Positions 1 through 6,242 of a stretch of DNA of 64,000 nucleotides are shown here, one piece after another (positions within the stretch are counted from its first letter, which is position 1; each line of letters starts with the position of its first letter). Source of the DNA: Ktedonobacteraceae bacterium (GTDB lineage: Bacteria; Chloroflexota; Ktedonobacteria; Ktedonobacterales; Ktedonobacteraceae); the NCBI GenBank assembly GCA_035653615.1, contig DASRBN010000006.1, positions 1-64,000 of the forward strand, in the 5' to 3' direction. Under the pieces are notes generated by a model. That model worked only from the letters and a program-made list of their open reading frames with translations, searched no databases and had not been told where the DNA came from. The translations under genes were made by a program, and so were the position numbers.

Positions 1-185
1 TGGGCTTCGTCGTACTGGTGGACATAGAAAGCGATCAGGCGTAAGAGTGGGGCCTCGTAGCGATGCACCAGCGCTTCGAAGGCGGCTTGATCGCCGGCCA
101 GGGCCTGTTGCACCAGCTGGCTATCGCTGCTCGTTGGGTAGGCTAGCGCGGTGGGACTCGTCGGTTGCTGTAGTGGTGTGAGCAT
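1..185 (-). CDS. ECF-type RNA polymerase sigma factor, N-terminal part (cut by window edge)
   Basis: The minus strand from ATG at 185 reads without a stop to the window edge, giving 61 residues. From about residue 21 they match sigma-70 region 2.1-2.2: a stretch SQLVQQALAGDQAAFEALV followed by RYEAPL and a tail ending YDEA. The same pattern (LVSQAIAGDEDAFETLV) occurs in the complete ECF sigma factor at 42633-43298, which supports the call. A GAGGGAAG ribosome-binding sequence lies just upstream. The gene would direct RNA polymerase to a small regulon. A motif A promoter (418-463, minus strand) sits upstream, so it may share control with the motif A genes or control them. Regions 3-4 lie outside the window. 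Confidence 0.88.
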   Translation of the reverse strand, partial: MLTPLQQPTSPTALAYPTSSDSQLVQQALAGDQAAFEALVHRYEAPLLRLIAFYVHQYDEA

Positions 186-417
186 GGTTCTTCCCTCGTA
201 AGTGACGAACTGACATCATGTCTGGTACATGCGGCAATCGGCCCTGCTCTCCCTGTCTGCCCGGCCATAGCCTACTGTGTGCTGCCACCGCCGCTGCTTG
301 GCGGCACCTGTGCCGCGGTCAGACAGAACGACAGGCCATGCTGCCGGGTCGCGGCGCGCACTCGCGCTCAGGTCAGGTGAGGGGAGCAGGTCCAATTGTG
401 CATGCACTGACCCACTC

Positions 418-463
418 AGTGTACTTATCCAAAGCCGCTACTACATCCCCAGAACACACTATC
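418..463 (-). promoter_or_regulatory. Motif A promoter upstream of the ECF sigma gene
   Basis: On the minus strand the sequence starting at 463 reads GATAGTGTGTTCTGGGGATG, and TACACT follows at 423-418, exactly 40 bases from the motif start as in the other motif A sites. The predicted transcript start near 411 leaves a leader of about 225 bases to the sigma ATG at 185. A second AGTGTGTTT lies at 505-497 (minus strand) but has no matching -10 box. Confidence 0.55.
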
Positions 464-554
464 TTTTTGCGGTGAATGTCTCCTGTCAAGCGATGTAAAC
501 ACACTCCATCACACGCCATGCCTGGCAGCATAGTCGCTCACCATAGGATACAAA

Positions 555-600
555 GACAGCGTGTTTCAAGCATGTATTTTTGTTCTTGCACGACTAGACT
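555..600 (+). promoter_or_regulatory. Motif A promoter of the P450 operon
   Basis: The block GACAGCGTGTTTCAAGCATG begins at 555 and the -10-like box TAGACT occupies 595-600, the same 40-base offset as in the other motif A sites. The predicted start near 607 gives a leader of about 125 bases before the ferredoxin gene. Confidence 0.6.
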
Positions 601-614
601 TGTGTCAGAGGACA

Positions 615-668
615 GGTATTGCGTATAGGGAAGTGAGGCCCCTCCCTTATACATGAGCAAGCAATACC
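615..668 (+). promoter_or_regulatory. Structured 5' leader of the P450 operon
   Basis: GGTATTGC (615-622) is complementary to GCAATACC (661-668). Nested inside it, GTATAGGG (623-630) pairs with CCCTTATAC (644-652) with one bulged T. The two stems would stack into a long hairpin in the mRNA leader just after the predicted motif A start. It resembles no riboswitch I recognise. It could be an attenuator, a protein site or an mRNA-stability element. Confidence 0.4.
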
Positions 669-731
669 GCCTCCCGGTATACATTCACACACAACGTTGC
701 GCTATTCCACACAAGCGAAAGGAGCGTTCAC

Positions 732-974
732 TTGAGAATGATCGTCGACTTGACGCGCTGTCAGAGCTATGGACAGTGCGTCTTTCTCGCCCCCAACGTC
801 TTCCGTTTCCATGGCGAAGAAGCCCTCGAATATGACTGCGCGCCCGATGACCATATGCGTGAGCAGGTCAAATGGGCTGCCGCCGCCTGCCCGGTCCATG
901 CCATCACCCTGGATTACCGTGATGAGCAGCCTGAGACCGTTTCCCAACCACAGCATCCCGGAGCAAGGCCATGA
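732..974 (+). CDS. 3Fe-4S type ferredoxin
   Basis: This 80-residue protein has a reduced cluster motif, CQSYGQC near residue 11 and CPVHAI near residue 53. That is the single-cluster [3Fe-4S] pattern of ferredoxins that feed electrons to bacterial P450s. The TTG at 732 is preferred because GAAAGGAG ends about 7 bases before it; the ATG at 738 is the alternative and removes two residues. The end overlaps the reductase start by four bases (ATGA), so the two are probably translationally coupled. Its role is inferred to be electron transfer from the flavin reductase to the cytochrome P450 encoded third in the operon. Confidence 0.9.
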   Translation: MRMIVDLTRCQSYGQCVFLAPNVFRFHGEEALEYDCAPDDHMREQVKWAAAACPVHAITLDYRDEQPETVSQPQHPGARP

Positions 975-2485
975 TGAGCAGCCCCGCCCCTTTCTCGAAC
1001 CGCTCCACCAATGGCCACATCGTGATCGTTGGCGCCTCCCTGGCCGGTTTGCGCGCCGCGGAGACTCTGCGAGCGGAAGGCTTTACGGGCCATCTGACCC
1101 TCATTGGTGATGAACCCTATGAACCCTATGACCGTCCCCCCTTGTCCAAATCCGTCCTCGCCGGATGGATCTCGGATGAGCATACTACCCTGCCCCGGCG
1201 GCAGTATATCGAGGCTGAATGGCTGCTGGGCGCCAGAGCTACAGCGCTCGATCTGTCCAACCGGCAGGTGCAACTGGCTGATGGGCGCAAGGTCTCTTTC
1301 GATCGCCTGTTGATCGCTACCGGCGTGCGAGCCCGTCCCTGGCCGGATAAGGAACAAGCAGCACTCGATGGAGTGTTCACGGTACGCACGCGTGATGATG
1401 CAGCCCGGCTTCATGCGCGATTAGCAGCGAAACCCAAACGTGTGCTGGTCATTGGCGCCGGCTTCACCGGCTCTGAGGTGGCTTCTGCCTGCCGCGAACT
1501 CGGCCTGGAAGTCACGGTCACGGAGCGCGGCGCGACCCCACTCCAGGGAGCTCTTGGTCAGGCCGCCGGTGCCTATGCCGCGGCTTTACAGCGCCGGCAT
1601 GGGGTGGATTTGCGCTGCAATACGACGGTTCTGGCTCTGGAGGGAGATGCCCAGAAGAAGCTACGCCGGGCCCAGCTCTCTGATGGAGACGAACTGGATG
1701 TGGAAGTAGCCGTCGTGGCCCTTGGTTCCCTACGCAATGTTGAGTGGTTACGGGGTGCAGGACTGGCCGCTGATGGGCGTGGCGTGGCGTGCGATGCCGC
1801 TTGCCGTGCCTTCGATGCAGATGGAGTAGTTACAGATGACATTTTTGTGGCAGGGGATGTGGCGCGCTGGCCTCATCCACTCTATGACGGCGAGCTCCTG
1901 GTGGTCGAACACTGGAGCAACGCGGTCACCCAGGCAGAGACGGCGGCTCATAACATGCTCGCCACACCTGCGAGGCGCCGCGCGCATAAGCATCTGCCCT
2001 CCTTCTGGTCCAACCAGTTTGGCACCAATATTAAGGCGATTGGTTTGCCCAGCTTTGCCGATACGATTGTTCTGACCCAGGCATCATCGCAGGAGCGCCG
2101 CCTGGTCGCTGCTTACGGGCGAAAGGGCCGCCTGGTGGCTGTGCTGGCCGCTAACGCACCCAGGTTCTTGCCAACCTATCAAGCGCTGATTGAGGCCCGT
2201 GCATCGTTCCCTCCAGATCTGCATGCATCAGACGGGCCGACGGAGTTGCAACTCTTGCCAGCAGGCTTTCCGGAGCCGGGGCACGCCACCCCTGATGCGG
2301 GCGCCATGATTACGGGTGCTGGCCCGAACACGCCGGAACAGCGGGTTGAGGGAGAAGCGCTCAGGCTGCTGGATCCACGTGTCCCGCCTGGCGCGCCACC
2401 CCTCGTAACACTGCATGCGAACGGGGCCGGTATGGAGCAGCAATTCCCTCTGCAAGAAGTACAAATGGGAGGAGTGCGTTCATGA
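971..2485 (+). CDS. FAD/NAD(P)H ferredoxin reductase with long C-terminal tail
   Basis: Two Rossmann motifs are visible: GASLAG at residues 21-26 for FAD and GAGFTG at 162-167 for NAD(P)H. ATG (A/V)-type motifs and IFVAGDVA near residue 290 complete the class of rubredoxin/putidaredoxin-reductase-like flavoproteins. The reductase C-domain ends near residue 415. The remaining ~90 residues are rich in Pro, Gly and Ala and have no recognisable domain, which makes the protein longer than the usual ~400-420. It should reduce the upstream ferredoxin. It overlaps both neighbours by four bases, so the three genes form one tightly coupled class I P450 operon. Confidence 0.92.
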   Translation: MMSSPAPFSNRSTNGHIVIVGASLAGLRAAETLRAEGFTGHLTLIGDEPYEPYDRPPLSKSVLAGWISDEHTTLPRRQYIEAEWLLGARATALDLSNRQVQLADGRKVSFDRLLIATGVRARPWPDKEQAALDGVFTVRTRDDAARLHARLAAKPKRVLVIGAGFTGSEVASACRELGLEVTVTERGATPLQGALGQAAGAYAAALQRRHGVDLRCNTTVLALEGDAQKKLRRAQLSDGDELDVEVAVVALGSLRNVEWLRGAGLAADGRGVACDAACRAFDADGVVTDDIFVAGDVARWPHPLYDGELLVVEHWSNAVTQAETAAHNMLATPARRRAHKHLPSFWSNQFGTNIKAIGLPSFADTIVLTQASSQERRLVAAYGRKGRLVAVLAANAPRFLPTYQALIEARASFPPDLHASDGPTELQLLPAGFPEPGHATPDAGAMITGAGPNTPEQRVEGEALRLLDPRVPPGAPPLVTLHANGAGMEQQFPLQEVQMGGVRS

Positions 2486-3708
2486 CCCAGACAGCTGTTA
2501 TTCCCATAGAGAAACTCTTTGAGCGAGTACTCGACCCGACCAGTCGGGCCAATCCCTACTCGCTCTACGCCCGCCTGCGCGAGAGGCCGGTTTCGGTGCA
2601 GGAGGGTGGGACTTATGTCGTCAGTACCTACCAGGAGATTCGCATGCTGCTCTGCGATCCGCGCATCAGCTCTGATGCGCGTAAGAGCGCGCACCCGGCT
2701 AGAACCCTGGATACTGCGACGGAGGCAGCCACGCCTCCATTGATTTTAACCGATCCTCCTGAGCATACGTGGCTGCGCAGGCTGGTGATGCATCAGTTTA
2801 CACCGCAACGGATTGCGAGCATGCAAGAGGAAATCGAACAGGTGGTCAATGATCTGCTCGATGCCAGAAAGCAGCAGAATCAGTTCGACCTGGTGCAGAA
2901 TTTTGCGTATCCGCTGCCGGTGACGGTGATTTGCAGGTTGCTCGGTGTGCCGCGCGAGGACGAACCACGCTTTCGTGGCTGGTCTTCGGCGCTGGTGCGC
3001 ACGCTTGATCCGCAAGAAAGTTTAAGCGATGCGGAGGTGCAGCAGGCAATACAAAGCCGCACACAGATGCGTGAATATATGAAACAACTGAGCGCGACAC
3101 GCCGTGCGCACCCCCAAAATGATTTGTTCTCTAGCCTGGTGATTGGAGATGACCCGGATGGTCGCTTGCCTGAATCGGATCTACTGGCGACGATGCAATT
3201 GCTGTTAATCGCCGGCCATGAGACGACCGTCAATTTGATCACGAACGGTATGCTGGCGCTGCTACGGCATCCAGAGGTGTTCGATAGCCTGCGTCGTAAC
3301 CCGACTCTGGCGATCCCGACGGTAGAAGAGGTCTTGCGCTACGATCCGCCGGTGCAGTTTCGCACGCGAACAACGCTTGCCGATATACCGGTCGCCGGTG
3401 TGACCATTCCACGAGGGGCGACGGTTGTGCTGTTACTGGCTTCGGGAAATCGCGACCCGGCGCGCTTCGTCGATGCCGATCGTTTTTGGCCTGAGCGGGA
3501 CGATAACGAGCATCTTGGCTTTGGTGGTGCCGACCACTATTGTATTGGCGCACCCCTTGCACGGCGTGAAGCGGTGACGGCTTTAAAGGCGCTCGCACGG
3601 CGTCTGGATGGCCCGCGACTGGTCACCGACCCGCCACCTTACCGGAGAAATGCTGCCTTGCGTGGCCCGGAACACTTACAGGTCGCTTTCGATCATTTAA
3701 GCGACTAA
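2482..3708 (+). CDS. Cytochrome P450 monooxygenase
   Basis: The 408-residue length is typical for a soluble bacterial P450. Signatures in order are DPPEHTWLRR at 91-100 (helix C), AGHETT at 244-249 (oxygen-binding I-helix threonine), EVLR at 283-286 (ExxR) and the heme loop FGGADHYCIG at 347-356 with Cys354 as the iron ligand. The loop has Ala where most members have the second conserved Gly. The start overlaps the reductase stop (ATGA). With its own ferredoxin and reductase the system should be self-sufficient for NAD(P)H-driven hydroxylation. The substrate cannot be told, and no biosynthetic cluster surrounds it. Confidence 0.95.
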   Translation: MTQTAVIPIEKLFERVLDPTSRANPYSLYARLRERPVSVQEGGTYVVSTYQEIRMLLCDPRISSDARKSAHPARTLDTATEAATPPLILTDPPEHTWLRRLVMHQFTPQRIASMQEEIEQVVNDLLDARKQQNQFDLVQNFAYPLPVTVICRLLGVPREDEPRFRGWSSALVRTLDPQESLSDAEVQQAIQSRTQMREYMKQLSATRRAHPQNDLFSSLVIGDDPDGRLPESDLLATMQLLLIAGHETTVNLITNGMLALLRHPEVFDSLRRNPTLAIPTVEEVLRYDPPVQFRTRTTLADIPVAGVTIPRGATVVLLLASGNRDPARFVDADRFWPERDDNEHLGFGGADHYCIGAPLARREAVTALKALARRLDGPRLVTDPPPYRRNAALRGPEHLQVAFDHLSD

Positions 3709-3711
3709 GAG

Positions 3712-3783
3712 AGTTCTCGCAATTCCGTGAGAACCGGAGGCTCTCTCCTCTGCCGGGTGATGAGTACTGCCTGGCAGAGGAGA
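3712..3783. terminator. Paired hairpins between convergent P450 and kinase genes
   Basis: TCTCCTCTGCC (3744-3754) pairs perfectly over 11 bases with GGCAGAGGAGA (3773-3783). A smaller GTTCTC/GAGAAC stem precedes it within 3712-3733. It lies between the stop of the plus-strand P450 and the stop of the minus-strand kinase, so it may act in both directions. No strong T-tract follows, so intrinsic termination is plausible rather than certain. Confidence 0.5.
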
Positions 3784-3793
3784 CTGGCTCGTT

Positions 3794-4813
3794 TTATCCT
3801 GTGTTCGCGACGGGTGTTCTTTGCGGTTTCCCATACCCGGCCCGATTAAACGTGAAGCCGGGCACCTGAGGTGATGACATCATATATCTGGGAGCGCTTG
3901 AACCTCTTTCGGCCAGACTTGCCTCTTTCAAAGCGTCCGCAAACTCTCCCACGTGGGAAAAACGCTGCTTTGGATCTTTGGCAAGCGCTTTGAGCACCAC
4001 ACGCTCGACGGCAAGTGAGATGGAGGGGACGAAGTCACGCAGGCAAGGTGGAGGGGTTGACAGGTGTTGCAGGCAGATCTGCAAGCCCGTCCCCGAAAAT
4101 GGTTCAGAGCCGCAGAGCCAGCAATAGACCATGACTGCCAGAGAATACTGATCACTTGCCGGCAGCGGACTTCCCTCGATACGTTCGGGAGATAGGTAGA
4201 GAGGTGTTCCTACTAATTTATTAGCCACGCTGGGGGAGGCCCTCTTTCCTGCCCGCATTACATGAGCAATGCCGAAATCAGTGAGCCAGGCGTCTTGCTT
4301 CGTTCCTAATAAAATATTACTCGGTTTGACATCACAGTGAATCAACTGCACATTATGAATGTACTGCAATGCGCTTGCAATCTGTAAGACAACAGGCACA
4401 ATGGTGTGTACGGGGAATGCGCTCCCTTTGGGGAAATGCTGCCCGAGGTCTCCCATGGGGGCATACTCCATGACCAGAAAAGGCATATCCTGCGCAATAT
4501 TAAAATCGAGCATGCGCACAATGTGTCGATGCTGTAAGTGCCATAGGAGGTAGACTTCTAAATGAAAACGCTTGACATCCTCCTCGCTGGCAAGAAAGTC
4601 GTCCAACAGCTTAAGCGCTACCCGAGTCCTCAAATACGTATTCATGCTCAGGTAGACGCTGGCGTGGCCCCCCTGTCCAAGACGGCGCAGCAGGGTATAG
4701 TCGCCAATCTGTTTCGCACTCAGAGACCCATACCCGGGTCTGGTGGTGCTACGAAAGGGAGTACTCTCATGAGGAGCGACTCCTTCCTCTACCAATTGAT
4801 TGAGTTCTTCCAT
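3794..4813 (-). CDS. Ser/Thr protein kinase, soluble
   Basis: A full Hanks-type kinase fold is readable: glycine loop GQGGHASVY (46-54), Lys68 in VALKLL, catalytic loop HCDVKPSNILL (159-169), DFG at 179-181 and an SPE in place of APE. The HRD arginine is Cys, so it is a non-RD kinase and may not need activation-loop phosphorylation. No transmembrane segment or PASTA/sensor domain follows the ~280-residue kinase domain, so it is probably cytosolic, unlike PknB-type receptors. GGAGAT lies upstream of the ATG. No substrate is adjacent. A PP2C phosphatase sits far away at 38766-39824. Confidence 0.93.
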   Translation of the reverse strand: MEELNQLVEEGVAPHESTPFRSTTRPGYGSLSAKQIGDYTLLRRLGQGGHASVYLSMNTYLRTRVALKLLDDFLASEEDVKRFHLEVYLLWHLQHRHIVRMLDFNIAQDMPFLVMEYAPMGDLGQHFPKGSAFPVHTIVPVVLQIASALQYIHNVQLIHCDVKPSNILLGTKQDAWLTDFGIAHVMRAGKRASPSVANKLVGTPLYLSPERIEGSPLPASDQYSLAVMVYCWLCGSEPFSGTGLQICLQHLSTPPPCLRDFVPSISLAVERVVLKALAKDPKQRFSHVGEFADALKEASLAERGSSAPRYMMSSPQVPGFTFNRAGYGKPQRTPVANTG

Positions 4814-5120
4814 AGATGATCTCCAGCTTCTAACTCACGAGGCGGACAGACCCCAGGCGCTGTTCCTGCAGGCTCGGAGCGATCACATGGATTCGGGTCT
4901 ATCTGATTGGGAATGACATCGTCTTCGCTGTTCTCAGTTTACTGATGTGTGAATGAGAATGCATCTTTAAAATGCACTATTTTTCCGTTGGCCTTGCGCC
5001 CATTCCAGGTAAAAAATAGCGCGTTCTAAGCATACATATTCATTTCCGTTTCGGTATATTGATAATCTGATTGTACGGGTGAAAAACCATTCTTTACTCT
5101 AATGAAGGAGGGACAATAGT
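4814..5120. other. Divergent intergenic region, kinase / lipoprotein
   Basis: The 307 bases hold the plus-strand motif A promoter at 5015-5060. I see no clear promoter for the minus-strand kinase and no small gene. Confidence 0.5.
5015..5060 (+). promoter_or_regulatory. Motif A promoter of the lipoprotein gene
   Basis: AATAGCGCGTTCTAAGCATA begins at 5015, and TATATT at 5055-5060 occupies the conserved -10 position; a GATAAT directly follows. The predicted start near 5067 gives a leader of about 54 bases to the ATG at 5121. Confidence 0.6.
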
Positions 5121-5750
5121 ATGCACAACCGATTAAAGCGTGCTCTGAGCAAAACGACACTGGCGACATGCGGTTTGCTGCTTGTTGCAACGTTAGTGGC
5201 TGCATGTAGCAGCCCGTCACGTAGCTCGACATCTCAATCGGCTTCGACACACATAACGACGCCAACCCCGGCTTACACACGAGGTGCTTTAGTGGCACTT
5301 GAGGGCAATGGCTTCAAGATAAGTTATCCCCCAGGTTTACATGTGAGTAAATCTGACCCGCACCTGGTTATCTTGACGAATGGTGCCGGTACTATCAAGA
5401 TAACGTTCACGGTAGTGCCGGATGTCCATGGGAAGACCAGCGCGGCTTCGCTTCTGAATGCCGCGGTAAACGCACAAAAGGTTCCGTTGAAGAATGTACA
5501 AATAGTACCGGCACCGCCTACTACGACGGTAGGAGGCACTACCTGGAATCAGGAATCGGTTTCTGGAACTCAACGATTGAATGCTACCAATACTATGATG
5601 CACTCAGTTGTAATGGCCACTATTCATCCGGCAAACTCCCCAGCGAGCCAGGGGTATACAATTGCGTATAGTGCGCCGCAATCGATGTTCAACGCAGCGA
5701 ACACGACCTACTTCCAGCCAGTACTCCAATCATTCAAATTCCAGCCGTAA
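5121..5750 (+). CDS. Exported lipoprotein of unknown function
   Basis: A classic signal peptide (positive start, hydrophobic core) ends in the lipobox LVAAC with Cys29 as the lipidation site. A Ser/Thr-rich linker follows, then a ~150-residue beta-rich domain beginning near FKISYPPGL. The opening (a short strand, then YPPG) and the final sentence-like motif YFQPVLQSFKF are reminiscent of PsbP-like lipoproteins, which is a resemblance and not a firm assignment. A GAAGGAGGG ribosome-binding site precedes the ATG. It stands alone with its own motif A promoter and is expected on the outer face of the membrane. Confidence 0.8.
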   Translation: MHNRLKRALSKTTLATCGLLLVATLVAACSSPSRSSTSQSASTHITTPTPAYTRGALVALEGNGFKISYPPGLHVSKSDPHLVILTNGAGTIKITFTVVPDVHGKTSAASLLNAAVNAQKVPLKNVQIVPAPPTTTVGGTTWNQESVSGTQRLNATNTMMHSVVMATIHPANSPASQGYTIAYSAPQSMFNAANTTYFQPVLQSFKFQP

Positions 5751-5786
5751 CCGGCAGGGGCGGGTGTTGTAGTGGATGGGAGGCTC

Positions 5787-5835
5787 GATTGGAGGGCGAC
5801 CACAAGGGTGCGCTCCTACCCTACATGTGGTGGGG
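5787..5835. repeat. Dispersed GCGACCACAAGGGTGCGC repeat
   Basis: GGCGACCACAAGGGTGCGC followed by a CCTAC tail recurs with small changes at 21114-21145 and 30973-31005, and as both arms of the inverted repeat at 19471-19603. It looks like a short non-autonomous intergenic element family. No coding capacity is seen. Confidence 0.6.
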
Positions 5836-5966
5836 CAGGCCCTTGCGCTCGCTCTCCAATCCCATATAGCAAAATGATGACGCGAGTAATTAGGGGGACG
5901 AAAATGGCAAGTTGGGGGTCAATTCGCGTAGTGCCGTGGCTCGCTACGCGCTAGAGTGCCAACTGG

Positions 5967-5996
5967 TATAGTGACTAATTTGATCGTGATCAAATT
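5967..5996. promoter_or_regulatory. Promoter with 20-bp palindromic operator
   Basis: TATAGT (5967-5972) is followed at once by AATTTGATC-GT-GATCAAATT (5977-5996), a perfect 9+9 inverted repeat that would cover the predicted transcript start. That position is typical of a repressor site. The binding protein is unknown. Confidence 0.5.
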
Positions 5997-6005
5997 GTGA
6001 TGTTA

Positions 6006-6031
6006 GAGAGAAGCTTGCTTCTCCCTTTTTT
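6006..6031 (+). terminator. Short hairpin with T-tract (attenuator-like)
   Basis: GAGAAGC (6008-6014) and GCTTCTC (6017-6023) form a tight stem followed by six T residues (6026-6031). It lies only about 50 bases after the predicted start of the 5967 promoter and about 210 bases before the LuxR start, so it may attenuate that promoter. Confidence 0.5.
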
Positions 6032-6242
6032 CAGGCCGCTCGTAGCCGCTCTTCATACTGCGCAGCTTTCCATACCTGCTTGCTTTAATGAAGCTTACCA
6101 GGCGGATTCTTTAAATCTGGTGCTAATATGCCTGTTTAGAAAAAGGCACTCTTGCAAATGTAACAAGTTATTGTATATGCTCATAATCGTGTGGGAAGAT
6201 ATAAAGTAGAGATATTTATCTGTGACTACATAGGATACCGCT

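Larger units (their letters stand above)
186..731. other. Intergenic region between divergent sigma and P450 genes
   Basis: No open frame here has coding character. The region holds the minus-strand motif A promoter at 418-463, a plus-strand motif A promoter at 555-600 and a nested inverted repeat at 615-668. Short open frames in 216-500 overlap on both strands and resemble no family, so they are left out. Confidence 0.6.
5751..6242. other. Intergenic region before the LuxR gene
   Basis: It contains a dispersed repeat (5787-5835), a -10/palindrome pair (5967-5996), a short hairpin with a T-tract (6006-6031) and a second possible promoter with TTGCAA (6152-6157) and TATATG (6174-6179) separated by 16 bases. 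No protein-coding frame is supported. Confidence 0.5.
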
